Shown: positions 34,507 through 47,000 of the stretch, piece after piece
How positions within the stretch are numbered: the stretch's first letter is position 1
How the letters are laid out: each line of letters starts with the position of its first letter
Source of the DNA: Castanea sativa
Taxonomy: Eukaryota; Streptophyta; Magnoliopsida; Fagales; Fagaceae
DNA length: 64,000 nt
Direction: 5' to 3'
Assembly (NCBI RefSeq): GCF_040712315.1
Contig: NC_134016.1
Location: forward strand, 907,501 to 971,500
Notes under the pieces: model-generated
The model's input: the letters and a program-made list of their open reading frames with translations, nothing else
Databases searched by the model: none
Told to the model about the DNA's origin: nothing
Translations under genes and position numbers: made by a program

Positions 34507-34520
34507 CTTTTTTATATAGA
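34507..34520 (-). promoter_or_regulatory. TATA-like box of KIX-like gene
   Basis: The minus strand reads TCTATATAAAAAAG about 120 bases before the start codon at 34391. Confidence 0.45.
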
Positions 34521-35083
34521 GAGTGGATGAGACTATAGTAAATGAGAAGATTAAAGTAGGATTATATGGTTTTAAGAAAGAAAGAAAGAGTGACTTGAGT
34601 TTAAAATTGCGAATGTTGAAGCCTTTATTGTTTCACATTCACGTATGCATTTATTGTTTCACATTCGTATGTTCACTGTCTTCCCCCAAACTCTTTCATA
34701 TCAATATATATAGTTCAAGGCCTGTTTGTACAATTATAATCATAAATTTATAAGGAATGGCCTTAGGAAATTTCTTAATGAAAAATTTTAAGAAAGTTTT
34801 TATCTCAATTTTATGATAAATATAAAAATTTATATTATAAAAAAAATATTTTTTTTTTTGCATAATTTTTTTTAAAAAAAATGTTCCTAAACGCCCTTGG
34901 GGCATTGGTAAACATTTTCTATTAATAAGATATAATTTTATTATTAAATAATAATTAAGTGAATGTTTAATACATAATTATGTATTGCCCTCAAAGAAAA
35001 AAACATAATTATGTATTAACAATTCCCATATTAATTACGAGCATGTATTACGGTATTTATTACATAATATATGTATCTCCAAT

Positions 35084-35139
<56 letters not shown>
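34521..35139. repeat. Intergenic with dispersed repeat copy 2 and (AT)n
   Basis: 34890-35085 is the second copy of the repeat at 4405-4620. 35091-35140 is a 50-base (AT)n tract that directly abuts duplicated block B. Confidence 0.6.
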
Positions 35140-35142
<3 letters not shown>

Positions 35143-35690
35143 CTTTGGTCCATTAGATTAGTTTAAAAAATTCTAATAATTAATTTTAGGGTTTTGAGGA
35201 ATACAAAAAGATAAAGCTTACACCAATTTACTCCTTACCCATTCTTGAAGTTTATGCCCTATTAAGTATTAACTTGCTTGTCAACCCCTTCAATTGCTAG
35301 ATGAGCCTCTTCTCTAACATCCATAGTTACTTTTTTCCAAATTTCAGTATCACGACCTCTATATCTTGCAAGGTGTGCTTTAATCCTTGTGGCACTCATA
35401 GCAAAATTACGTCCACAAAACTTACATTCGAAACAACCATTTTAATCTTCAACAAACTCCCAAAATCAATCTTTTGATCTACCCATTTTTCAATTTCCTT
35501 GTACCTAGAAAAGATTAAGAGAAAGAGATGAAGCAATTAATTTGAAAGAAAGGAAGAGCAAAGAGAAGCACGGTGATGGAGAAGTACCAATTGCATAGTA
35601 TTTATATCATAAAATGGACATATAAATATATAATACCTTTAACCACAAAATATGTTATGCATTGTTAATAATTTTTTAACAAAAATGCAT
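35140..35690. repeat. Duplicated block, copy B (other copy 28680-29215)
   Basis: Same orientation and word order as copy A, with AT-rich indels. It contains the better preserved BED-finger fragment. Confidence 0.75.
35262..35486 (-). pseudogene. BED zinc-finger fragment of a hAT transposase, copy B
   Basis: From ATG at 35486: MGRSKD, stop, FWEFVED, stop, NGCFECKFCGRNFAMSATRI, then KAHLARYRGRDTEIWKKV, ending at TAA (35262-35264). C-x2-C and the His of the BED finger are present, but the last expected Cys is Trp (EIW) and two stops interrupt the frame. It is more complete than copy A, and together the two show the ancestral domain. No transposase catalytic region follows. Confidence 0.75.
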
Positions 35691-35856
35691 ATGATATCTT
35701 AGTAACACAATTGCAATTTCAATTTTCAACTCTTGTGATATGTTTTGCCAAATATTACATTATATACTTTCTAAACATGGCCAACACACGAGGAACAATT
35801 CAAAAATGATAAAGTTAGATACATGAGAGGGCCAAACTTTAATACAAATATACACA

Positions 35857-36236
35857 CACTACAAGAAAAAAGGTCTATTGCAAAAAACTCAAAATTTTTG
35901 TAATAAACAACTATTGCAATGAAACAAATTCGTTACACAGTATTGCAATAAAGTCTGTGGCAATAAATTATTATAACAAAAATTTCGTTGTAATAGTATT
36001 TTGTTGCAATAATATATTTTTATTATTATTAAAAATAATTTTTTCTACAAAAATATCGTTGCTATAATTTATTGCAACAAATTTTTTGTTGTAATATATC
36101 TAGTGGAAAATCAGAACATATTGCAATAACTTATAGCAACAATTTTTTTTTGTAATATATTTTGTTGGAACTCAAAGAATATTGCAATAACTTATAGCAA
36201 CAATACTTTTTGTTGCAATAAGTTACACATATATGC
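35857..36236 (+). mobile_element. CACTA (En/Spm-type) transposon end
   Basis: It begins with the canonical CACTACAAGAAAAAAGG terminus. It then carries many short direct and inverted subterminal words TTGCAATAA, TTGTTGCAAT and ATTGCAACAA, the usual binding-site array of CACTA transposases. The opposite terminus (reverse of CACTACAAG) was not found; a LINE 3' end abuts the right side, so it is probably interrupted or truncated. Confidence 0.72.
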
Positions 36237-36650
36237 TTTTTTTTTTGAGAAACTATTCAAGAAGGCTACTTTAATTAAAAGACAAAAAATCCGACAAATA
36301 ACAGTTATACAGATCTGGAGGAACAGACTCCATCCAAACTAATAAAGGACTAGACAACCTAGCTCTCTTAGCCAAGGCATCAGCTAAAGCATTACCTTGC
36401 CTACACACATGAGAGAAAGAAAAGCTCTAAAATGAGCTAGCAAACAATAAAATGTCATGAATAATATGACCACAATACGAATGTAATAAAAGTCTATTAC
36501 TAATGGCATGAATGGAAGATTTCGAATCACCCTCAAAGACAACATTATGAAGACTAAGTTCCCGAACAAAATGAACCGTACGCCTAATTGCCAAAGTTTC
36601 AAGAGTAAAAATAGAATCTAGAATGGGGATTTGCTTAAATGTATACATAT
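36237..36650 (-). pseudogene. 5'-truncated LINE: RNase H domain and poly-A tail
   Basis: On the minus strand the sequence encodes an RNase H-like (RVT_3) segment of plant L1-type LINE proteins: LDSIFTLETLAIRRTVHFVR, then HNVVFEGDSKSSIHAI, then SHVCRQGNALADALAKRA and DLYNCYLSDFLSFN before a stop. One in-frame TAG lies between ASSF and SFSFSHVC. The stop is followed by a short 3' UTR and a run of A (T at 36237-36246 on the plus strand), typical of a 5'-truncated retroposed copy. The usual RNase H acidic residues (E in LETLA, D in EGDSK, D in ADALA) are visible. Confidence 0.82.
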
Positions 36651-37260
36651 GTATTTACTTAAATGTTAGTGAATAATATAATGTTTTTTGAGAAAGGAAT
36701 TAGCTAACACCATATGAAGATTATTAATTTAATTTCTCTTTTAAACTTAGTAATTTGACGTTCTTTAAAGGATAAATTAATTTTTATGATCTTGAATTTT
36801 TATTATATATCATCTTTTCATAAAGAATTGTATAAAGCTCAATATAAAATTGTCATATATAGCGGCAAGATTGAAAGTTTTAAATTTTTTTTTACCATAT
36901 ATATAAAAGAAAATTATACATACATTTTCTCTATGATATGCTTACAATTTTATTTTTATTTACAATATTGTTATCACCCTCATTTAGATCATCCTAGAAT
37001 TTTCGGAGTCCTTTGATCAAAGTCAAGATAATCATAATTATATTTTTAATCAATTATATCTTAGAATTTTCTTAAGATTAATCTATGTGGATCAAATGGA
37101 AAAATCCTCTTGATTTCCAAATTACTATCAAAAGAGGTCAAAACACGTAATTTTTTATTAAATAAAAAAAATAAAAAGCTTAAAAAATGGTGAATTTGAA
37201 CAATTTTAGGCTAAACCCTAGAGTTGACCAAGTTTGATAGAAGTTTGACTGCGTTTTAAC
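36651..37260. other. Intergenic, nothing recognised
   Basis: AT-rich sequence with no coding or repeat signal that I can define. Confidence 0.5.
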
Positions 37261-37361
37261 CAAGGAAGTGAATACCGTACCGGAGGCTGTACCGGTTTGG
37301 CCACCAGTACGATATATTTCGGATACCGGTCAATACCGGTGTACCGTTTCGGGTTTACCGT

Positions 37362-37414
<53 letters not shown>

Positions 37415-37884
37415 AAAATCTTTAGAACCATGTTTATAAACATATAATATTTCACTTATATTATAGTAAATATAAAAGTTTATCATAAAACATTACCTCA
37501 ATTCAGAACAAATTATTCATAGTTTTAGACTTTAGTATCAATTAAAAGGAAAAAAAAAACACAATATAAAAAATAGAAAGCTTAGTTGTTCATTGCATAC
37601 TAAAAAAACAAATAATACTAATAAGTTAATGTAAATAAGTTACCATTATGCCTTTACAAAAATTCAAAAATTACAAAACTTAAAATAAAAAAAAAAAAAA
37701 GTTTTTTTCTGTACCGGCCGGTACGTCCGGTACCGGCCGGTATTGCCCGAAATTGGCCGGTATGGCCGGTACGCGGCCAGTACGGCCGGTATTTTTTTCG
37801 GTACAATATAGAAGTGTACCAGTACCGGTGCACTGGCCGGTACGGTATGTACCGGCCGGTACCTGTACGGTATCGACCACCTTA
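37261..37884. mobile_element. TIR element rich in CCGGCCGGTACC words (624 bp)
   Basis: The left end reads CAAGGAAGTGAATACCGTAC and the right end reversed TAAGGTGGTCGATACCGTAC. The flanks are gttttaac at 37253-37260 and 37885-37892 (9 bp with one mismatch if extended), so it is probably a MULE- or hAT-type non-autonomous element. It contains many copies of ACCGGCCGGTA and ACCGGT palindromes, dense near both ends, with (AT)n/(AC)n at 37368-37413 between. The apparent ORFs on both strands are products of the repeat. Confidence 0.8.
37368..37413. repeat. Compound (AT)n(AC)n microsatellite
   Basis: About 12 AT units followed by about 11 AC units inside the TIR element. Confidence 0.95.
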
Positions 37885-40800
37885 GTTTTAACTAAAAATT
37901 CAATAGTTCAATTCAGAGCAAATATGACTCTGGAGATGCAACTTGATACAGAATTCTAGGCTTACCAATGTCATAACAATTTCTCCAATTTGTATGTGAT
38001 CTCATATAGTCTCTCAATCACTGTACACTGAATTACAACTACAAAATATGCTTTTATATAACTCTTGAACCCTAGTTCACAAATTCCAAAGCTTAGAGGT
38101 TAATGTGGGCCGCAAAAGGGACATTTAAAAATTGTGTCACAACCAATGGAGTGGTGTCGAAGGTCATTAAACCTCAATTGATTAGGCTACAGTCGAGGCA
38201 TAAAAAATTCCTATTTTCTTAGCAGATCTTTATTAGTTTACTCGTGTCTTCAAAGGAGATCTTCACTTCATCTTAGACACTAGAATATATAACTCAAATA
38301 CATCAAAATGCTTTTTAACTCATTTGCCAATTCTTACATTATATGATCCTAACAAAATCAATTATATATAGGTGACCGTTCATAACTTAAATCTTGATTA
38401 TTGGTGGAAACTCCATATATTTCAATGTAAGAATCCCTCGACGCATACGAGTTTAAGTACAGAACATCTTCAAGCAAGCGGTGTTAATTTCACACCACTA
38501 ACTTATATAACAGGAGTCAATTATACAAAAGCAAACTTTTGCCCCTCCCAAGGGAAATTAAGATGAAGTTTTGAGTGTCGACAGATATCAAATTTGCTTT
38601 GTTAAAGGTTAGAAACTCTTTATATATATATATATAACACTTTTTTTTTTCTTTTAAAATAAGATCGATGCTCATAAAATTTGGGGAACTAAAAATTTTT
38701 AAATTAAAAAAAAAAAAAAACATATTTTCAAGGTTTTTTTTGGCACCCATAAGGTGGCTCCATCGTTGTGTGAGAGTATTTATCCTTAATTGTTTACCAT
38801 ATTTGTACTTAGGTACATGCCCAACGGGATTTTAATTGATTGTGGGAGTGAATGAAGTGCTTGGAGTTATTAACAATCTTTTATATTTTTAAGATGGAAT
38901 TAATCATTTGTGTTTAATTAGTTTAACCTAAGGTTAAGATCTAGAGGTCATAGGGTAGTCTTTTAATCTAGAATAGGCACCCCACGATGCCCAAGCAAAG
39001 TCAGTAGTGTTACTTGAATTTGATTACTCATTTCTAATGCAAAATAAGTAAAATACGTGATCAAGTTTTACAGGCATATGTGATCGATATGTCCCACAAT
39101 ATTATGCAAGCATTAAAATTTACGCATATGTGTCGGTCTCAGTGGTTTTGATTCGATAAAGTTGGGGGAAAACACAAAATGACTTTTGATTGTAAAAAAG
39201 CATATTGAAAAACAATGGGTTAGCAAGTTTGAGAATTGCGAACGGAAGTGGATTCTAGAATTTCAATATAGATATAGAACTGTCATATAATCCCCCCTAA
39301 GCTAAGGGATCTATATGATGCAGTTGTCAGTTAATTAATTAAATAAAAAATAAGAAAACCTATCAAGCATATCTTTATTGATAAACAAAGAAAAGCACAT
39401 ATATTACTTGAAAATTACTTTTGGACCCAATTACATCCTACAAATAGAAAAGTAAAAGTCTTCGTTTTTTTTTAGTAATAATCTAAAGAAAGTATAAAAG
39501 AATTTATAGGAAAAACCCAATTAACTCCCAAAGATTAGGTTTGGAGGCTTATTTACTAAGTGGGAAAGTCTAGGACACTTATCCTTACTAAAGATTGATC
39601 TCTTAGGATACAACAGCCCATTAAAATTAAAACTATCAACAATTGCATTGGGAATAATGTAAAATCCTTAGAGTAATCTTTTACCAATAGACCACTCTTG
39701 TTACTTCCATATTCCTTTCAAAGCGAGCAGTAGTAAGAAACAAAACATCCAGCTTTGACAGCTATCCGGAAAACTTATGTAGCTTTCTATAGAAAAAGAG
39801 CACACCTCCTCCTCTGCCGGTTGGTAGTAGCAGATCTTGTTCTAGAACTTCAGTTCTTAAATAGATGAATGGTTGCTACAAACACCTTTGCAAAGGCTCC
39901 AAAATCATCAAAATTCAATGCCTCCAACTAAGGACATCACGTCAAGTTTATCAAAGCTTGCTGAACTACTGCTCTGGTATCCAAAGGAAGATTGGGTTCC
40001 AAAATGGTGGGTGCACATTGGAAAAAAGATCCTTTGATAGATAAGAAATTACTGATGGCTCTAACATATCTGAAGAATTGTCAATTGCTACGTACCTTTG
40101 GCTTACAACATTGATTCATTGATAACATCAACATGAAAATTAAGAAAATTTTGAAGGAAAAGTGAGAGGGAACAGGGAATAATTGGCATGGAATCAAGAG
40201 AAAGAGAATATTTGAGGAAACTTATTAATCCTTATAACTTCCATTAGCTTGGGACTATATTAAAAGTCCATGCATTAATTAATGTTTCCTGCCCTCATCG
40301 GACCAATAAGAAAATGCCAAATCGTTAAAATATAAACACCTCAACAAACAAATATTTCAAATGAATCCTAATTTTTCCTTTGTACTGTCTAAAATCCAAT
40401 GCCTTCTCTGAAATCAAATATATTCCATTGCTTTTAAAAGAACCAGTGCAGTGGTAATCACTAGGGGAGACATGTTTTTTTAAGCTGTTTGACATATCAG
40501 CATGCTTATTGAGGGTTTTTTTTTTTTTTTTTTTTTGGCATTTTATTATTGTTACTTCCTAATTGGTTACATTTTTTTATGCTACATACAAAAACAAAAA
40601 AAACAACTTTTTTCGTATCTATTGAATTTGGTAAGTTTTAATGGTCCTTATCCAAACTTACCGCAAACATAATTTTTTTACTTACAAATAACAGTCTTTC
40701 GAGTATATGTCAAATTTTGCGTGTTTTTAGAGAGACTTTCTGTGTCACCTAATTGCTGGTAACATGGCCCAAAAATGAAATAAATGGAAGAAACGTTCCT

Positions 40801-41007
40801 GTCCGTAAGCTCCCAGCAAATTAACCCTCCGCCTTTGCTTCCCCCAATTTTTTCTCCGAAACAAACGTTACATTCCCTTTTGACTCTCTCTTCTGCTTTT
40901 TTTTCCACCTTTCAAAATTTTCTCTTTCTTTTTCCCATTTTCTTTCTTTCTTTCTTTCTCTCTTTCTGGGTTTTTCTTTCTTAGCTGTTTTTTTTTAAGC
41001 TTGTTTC
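37885..41007. other. Intergenic and upstream region of the 5-phosphatase gene
   Basis: No gene was recognised. About 40084-40275 resembles 3855-4120. 38700-38770 contains a GGTGGCTCCAT word like the right end of the 5887-6251 element. From about 40855 the sequence becomes pyrimidine-rich (TTTCTTTCTTTC, CTCTCT), the probable 5' UTR of the phosphatase gene. Confidence 0.5.
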
Positions 41008-41019
41008 ATGCATGGATGA
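41008..41019 (+). promoter_or_regulatory. Minimal uORF overlapping the 5-phosphatase start
   Basis: ATG CAT GGA TGA begins four bases before the main ATG (41012) and ends inside the coding region, out of frame. Scanning ribosomes would meet it first. Whether it lies in the real mRNA depends on the transcription start. Confidence 0.55.
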
Positions 41020-44000
41020 CACCAGAATCGAAGACGATGATAAGGATGCATTGGCTGGACTAAGCACCGTCCCTCTACGTAAAATCCAATCCCACAGCCA
41101 TCAACTACGTGCAAACTCGACTCCTCAAAAGCGACACAACAAAGTACGTAAACATAGCCTAGACGAGGCTCAAGTACCCGACTGCTTTGAAGACCACCAA
41201 CAGCAATACTATAATGACTCTTCAGACGATGATTTCTTTCCTTACTCCTCCTCCTCCACCACCACTGCTTCTTCCGGGACACCAGTTTTCGGTGGTGGTG
41301 GTGGCAATACTAATGACTATCTCTCGCAGAGAATGGACCGTGGCCTCTGCATGGAAGATGGTCAAGATGAATCCAGGCAATTGCAAGCATTGCCTGAATT
41401 CATTGGAAGTGGCGGCATGAACGGGATCTTCAAGGTTCCGGTTCGTGCCCCAGTTCATCCTGGCCGCCCGCCTTGCCTCGAGTTAAGGCCTCACCCTTTG
41501 AGAGAAACCCAGGTGGGAAAGTTTCTGAGGAACATTGCATGCACTGAAACGCAGTTATGGGCAGGTCAAGAGTGTGGAATAAGGGTGTGGGATTTTGACA
41601 ATGCTTATGATCCTGGATATGGGCTTGGTGGGTCTGGTGGGAGGGTTAGAAGGGGTGATGAGGATGCTGCACCATTTCATGAGTCTGTGAACACGTCTCC
41701 AACCATGTGTGTGATGGTTGATTGTGGGAATAGGGTGGTTTGGACTGGGCATAAGGATGGGAAGATTAGATCTTGGAAGATGGATCAGCCTTTGGATGAT
41801 AATCCTTTCAAGGAAGGTCTTTCATGGCAGGCTCATCGTGGTCCTGTTCTTTCAATGGTTTTGTCATCTCATGGTAAGCTCTTTATTTTTTTTTTTTGTT
41901 TCTGTTTTTATTTAAGAGGGTAAATCTTAGGTACAACTTGTTTCTTAGGTGCCAAATTACATTGACAGATGAATGACGTGGTTCGATTCAAGTGTCCTTG
42001 GAAAAGAGAATGAATATTGGTTTTTTTGTATTAATCAATACATCTATATGATTAAATTCAATTGAAGAATTCAAGGTACAATAACTAAGGAACTGTTTTT
42101 AAGTTTTGCTATTTTCTTATAAATTAGCATACAATTAGTTAATGTGTCCTTTTGGAAAATGATATGAATAGAGATGGGGAATATAATGGGGGTTTTTTTC
42201 ACAAGTATTGTGTTTTATGATTAAGCAAAGGGAGGATATGTGAAGCTTGTTATAAGACACGCTGTCTTGATTTACTAATGACTTTACCCAACTGTTTTCT
42301 TATCACTTGATTTATTGTAAGCTTGAGTTTTGGTGTGTAATTTGCATGTAAAATCACGAGAACTTATCATTCTATGACATAATCTTGGTGATTTTTGAGT
42401 GCTAATAGAGATAACTATTCATGTTTCTTTGATGCAGGTGATCTGTGGTCTGGAGCTGAAGGTGGTATTATTAAGATCTGGCCATGGGAATCCGTTGAAA
42501 AATCTCTTTCTCTAAAAGCAGAGGAAAGGCACATGGCTGCTTTACTGGTGGAGAGGTCATTTGTGGACTTAAGGAGCCAAGTCTCTGTTAATGGTGTTTG
42601 TAGTATATCTTCTCAAGATATAAAGTGTTTGTTATCTGATAATGTTAGAGCTAAAGTTTGGAGTGCTGGGCCTATGTCCTTCTCACTTTGGTAAACTACT
42701 CTTTCACATTACTATATTTATGTACAGGGTTGCTGTGTGCTTGATAATTAAATCTTTCAACACTAAAAATTTTCAGGGAAAGAGATATCATTTCAAAGTA
42801 CCTTATTGCTTGTGAAGAAATTCTTTATAATATCACAAATTACATCTTAGGTATATTAAGAATTGGTGTTTTCACAGGGATGCTCGCACAAGGGAGCTTC
42901 TAAAAGTGTTTAATGTAGATGGTCAGATGGAGAATAGAGTTGACATGTCAGCAGTTCAGCAAGATCAAGCTGTAGAAGATGAGATGAAAATAAAATTTGT
43001 TTCCCCATCGAAAAAGGAGAAATCACAGGGTACTAGCTTTTTGCAACGATCACGCAATGCTATAATGGGAGCTGCAGATGCTGTTCGTCGTGTCGCAACC
43101 AAAGGGACAAGTGCATTTGTAGAAGATGTCAAGAGAACAGAAGCACTAGTGCTAGCTGCTGATGGAATGATTTGGAGTGGATGTACAAATGGCTTACTTG
43201 TGCAGTGGGATGGGAATGGAAATCGAATGCAAGAATTTAATTTCCATCCTTGTGCTGTCCAATGCTTTTGCACTTACGGAGCACGAATATATGTAGGCTA
43301 TGTGAGTGGTGTTGTACAAGTATTGGATCTTGAGGGAAATCTAGTTGCAGGATGGGTTGCTCATAATAGTCCTGTCATAAAATTGGCAGTTGGGGCTGGT
43401 TATGTTTTTAGCTTAGCTACTCATGGAGGTATACGTGGGTGGCACATTACGTCTCCAGGGCCTCTTGACAGTGTAATACGATCAGAATTGGGTGGAAAAG
43501 AACTGATATATACGAAACGAGACCATGTCAGAATCTTAGTTGGGACATGGAATGTTGGTCAAGGAAGAGCCTCTCATGATTCACTTATGTCGTGGTTGGG
43601 TTCGGCTGTATCAGATGTTGGCATTGTTGTTGTTGGGTTGCAAGAAGTTGAGATGGGTGCGGGTTTTCTTGCAATGTCAGCAGCAAAAGAAACTGTAAGA
43701 TCATATTTATTTCCCTAATTGATGTTGCTCACAACTTGATTGTGGTTACTTCAGTCCTATATGAGTTTTTCTATATAAACAGAACACAAATTTCTAGTAA
43801 AAAAGTCTTTACAAATAATCTCTCTTTTAGTATGAAGTTGAAATACAAATTGTACATGAAGTTTTCCAATGGTCTTTAGATCACATGGCATCTTATTCCC
43901 TTAAACAGGAACTTGAAGAGGAGTCATGGGTTCAATCTTGTATGAGTAAGTAGTATTTGGTGATTAGAAAAAGAAAAATTGTACTTGAAATCTATGAGAT

Positions 44001-47000
44001 GATTTCAAAACTTCTTTTGTTTGTGCTATAACTCTGCAACAATGATATGTAAGATCATTTCAGCATTAGGTTATTTTCCTAACTTTCTTACAAATGCAAG
44101 CTGGGGAAACTGTAAGCAAAATTTTTGCATCCTGAAAAAAGAAGCCCTTTTTGTGCAATATGATGTTTGTGATTATCCATGATTTTCTTCCACGTGTAAA
44201 AGTACATTGTATCACTAGCATGAAGTCCAATTATCCCTGTCCTTCTCTCTCTCTCTCGTGTGCATGTAGGGTTATCTATTTATTTATATACCTCTTCCCT
44301 TTCAAATGTAGGTAGGACTTGAAGGGAGTTCTGTTGGACAATGGTGGTTGGACACAATAGGAAAGGCCTTAGATGAAACAGGAACTTTTGAGCGTATGGG
44401 TTCTAGGCAGCTAGCAGGCTTGCTTATATCCCTTTGGTAAGCAATTATATGGCAATGTATTTGAGATTTATCCCCTAATTACCTGTTAACTTTGCATTTT
44501 ATCTTTCCTTTTCTTCAATGCGGCATCCTAACTTGTCCCTATGATGTCCTTACAGTATCCACCCTTCTATAATTTTGTTCATTTCTTATATAATACCTTA
44601 ATATTCTTCAATTAGGGTGAAAAAGGATCTTAGACCATTTGTAGGGGACATTGATGCTGGAGCAGTTCCATGTGGCTTTGGTCGTGCAATCGGTAACAAG
44701 GTTTGTATATCTTTGAAATGTTGGAAAGCAATTACTTTATGGTCATGATCATCATGTTATCTGAAGTTCAATATAAAGTTATTTTATCTGTGAATAAACC
44801 TCTTCATGGATGCATGGAAATAACTTTTGTTAAATAATCTTTTAATTGGGGGGATCTTTTCATGTTACTGTGTTCTCCTTTACTTATCTAAACGCCCTTG
44901 TTCTCAATGAGAGTAAAAAGTGTAATCTTGAATTGACATTTTGGTTTTACAGACATTAAGTACCTGTCCAAAACCATTCTTTCAGTTAATGGCACTGTTT
45001 CTTGTATAATTTTTTTTTTCCAGACTTCTTCAGTTTATGACATTGACTTGGCTACAACTGTTCAAACAGGGAGGTGTAGGTTTGAGAATCAGAGTATATG
45101 ATCGGATAGTTTGCTTTGTGAACTGTCACTTGGCTGCACATCTGGAAGCTGTCAATCGCCGCAATGCAGATTTTGATCACATATATCGAAATATGGTCTT
45201 CAGCCGGTCATCAAATCTACTTAACAATGCAGCTGGTATGGTGCCATACCTGTTTTTGTTTTGCTCTCTTGTCTTCTCCACATATTTATTTTGGCTGCTT
45301 TATTCTTCTGGCTTTTCGCTTGCCCTCTCTGTTGCAGCTGGTGTCACAACTTCTGCCCAGGTGCTTCGAGCTGCAAATGTAGGTTTTTATTTTGGTTGAC
45401 TTGGTTTCTCGTTTCTTCTTCTCCTTTCATTTGCTAACAGTTACAAGGCTTTGCTGCTTTGATAGGCTGCTGCAGGTGGCAACTCTGAAGAACCAAAGCC
45501 TGAGTTATCTGAAGCGGATATGGTTGTATTTCTTGGTGACTTTAATTACCGTCTTTTTGGTATATCTTATGATGAGGCGAGGGACTTTGTTTCGCAAAGA
45601 TGCTTTGATTGGCTCAGAGAAAAAGATCAGCTCAGGGCAGAGATGCAATCTGGGAAAGTTTTCCAAGGAATGCGGGAGGCACTCATAAGATTTCCTCCAA
45701 CATACAAATTTGAAAAGCACCAAGCAGGTTTAGCAGGTACACATTAGTAACACTTGTATGTAAGAATTTCAGCATTTACTATATGAGCTATTTGATTTAT
45801 AGCATTAACATTTGAAATCGATTAGTGCTCTCATATGTAATTTCTAAAGAGGAAGTGGATTGACATTTACTTTGATTGTGTTTTTTCTGTTTTCATTGGT
45901 TTCTTGGTAGCATGACTTTGATGACTTTCACTATCTTTCCAGGGTATGATTCTGGTGAGAAGAAGCGTATTCCTGCCTGGTGTGACCGGATAATATATCG
46001 TGACAATCGTGCCACTTCAGTGACCAATTCCAGTTTAGAGTGCCCTGTGGTGTCATCAATTTTACAGTATGTCGTGTTATTAGGAAAGATTGCTGTTATC
46101 TTCATGGTTTGTTTGTTAGTAAAACTTGGTCTTCATTTTTGACAGGTATGAGGCATGCATGGATGTGACTGACAGTGATCACAAACCTGTCCGGTGTATA
46201 TTCAATGTGAGAATTGCTCATGGTGATAAATCAGTAAGGAGACGGGAGTTCGGAAGAATTTACAGATCCAATGAGAAAATCAGGTCTATTCTTGAAGGAT
46301 TAAGTTATATTCCAGAAACCACAGTGAGCACCAACAACATAGTTCTTCAAAACCAGGAATCATCCATTGTGAGAATCACCAACAAATATGCCAAGGATAC
46401 GGTTATATATAAAATCATGTGTGAAGGTCAGTCAACTGTCAAGGAAGATGGAGAAACACCCGAACTTCGCCCAAGAGGAGGCTTTGGCCTTCCAAGATGG
46501 CTTGAGGTATTGTGTTCTGCCTTTTGTTTGCATAAACTTTTTATCTTTTTTTTCCCCCACTTAGACACCCTATAAAATTTTGAATTACTTCTATATATCA
46601 GTTTCTAGGAGCAAATCACCTTAGCAATATCCCATGATCGAAGCCCAAATATCTGCAATTTATCACAAATATCTTCTGTCATGTGCAATGTCATAAATAA
46701 ATATAATACATATTTTAATTTAACCTTTATATCTGTTTTAGGGATATCTGTGTGCATGCATGTACTCAAATGATCACATAGAACTTGTACATAGTGTTCA
46801 TCAATACAAGAATGGTCAGAATAGCATACCTGCTATCACATTTCCTGTTAGCAGTTGCTTAAAATGCACAAATACTAAATAGATGTATTCTAATCTTACA
46901 TTAGGATGAGCTTATTTTCATCAGTTTTTATTTTTATGTATTTATTTATTTTGTTTACTGTGTAGAAGTATGACTGTACTATGAAAAATGTTATACTTCT

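Noticed and set aside
35857..36236. CRISPR-like array of short TTGCAATAA repeats
   Set aside because: Eukaryotic context, irregular spacing and the CACTACAAG terminus point to CACTA subterminal repeats.
36384..36648. Two overlapping minus-strand frames read as separate genes
   Set aside because: Both belong to one LINE RNase H segment interrupted by a TAG.
37680..37959. Frames on both strands with VPVPVHWPVR-like runs
   Set aside because: Product of the ACCGGCCGGTACC repeat words.
41187..41458. Frames overlapping the 5-phosphatase exon 1 in other registers
   Set aside because: Shadows of the real coding frame; Pro and Ile/Thr runs from the Ser and Gly codon repeats.
45392..45688. Plus-strand 98-codon frame in another register across a 5-phosphatase exon
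   Set aside because: The true frame is fixed by FLGDFNYRL and splice phase.
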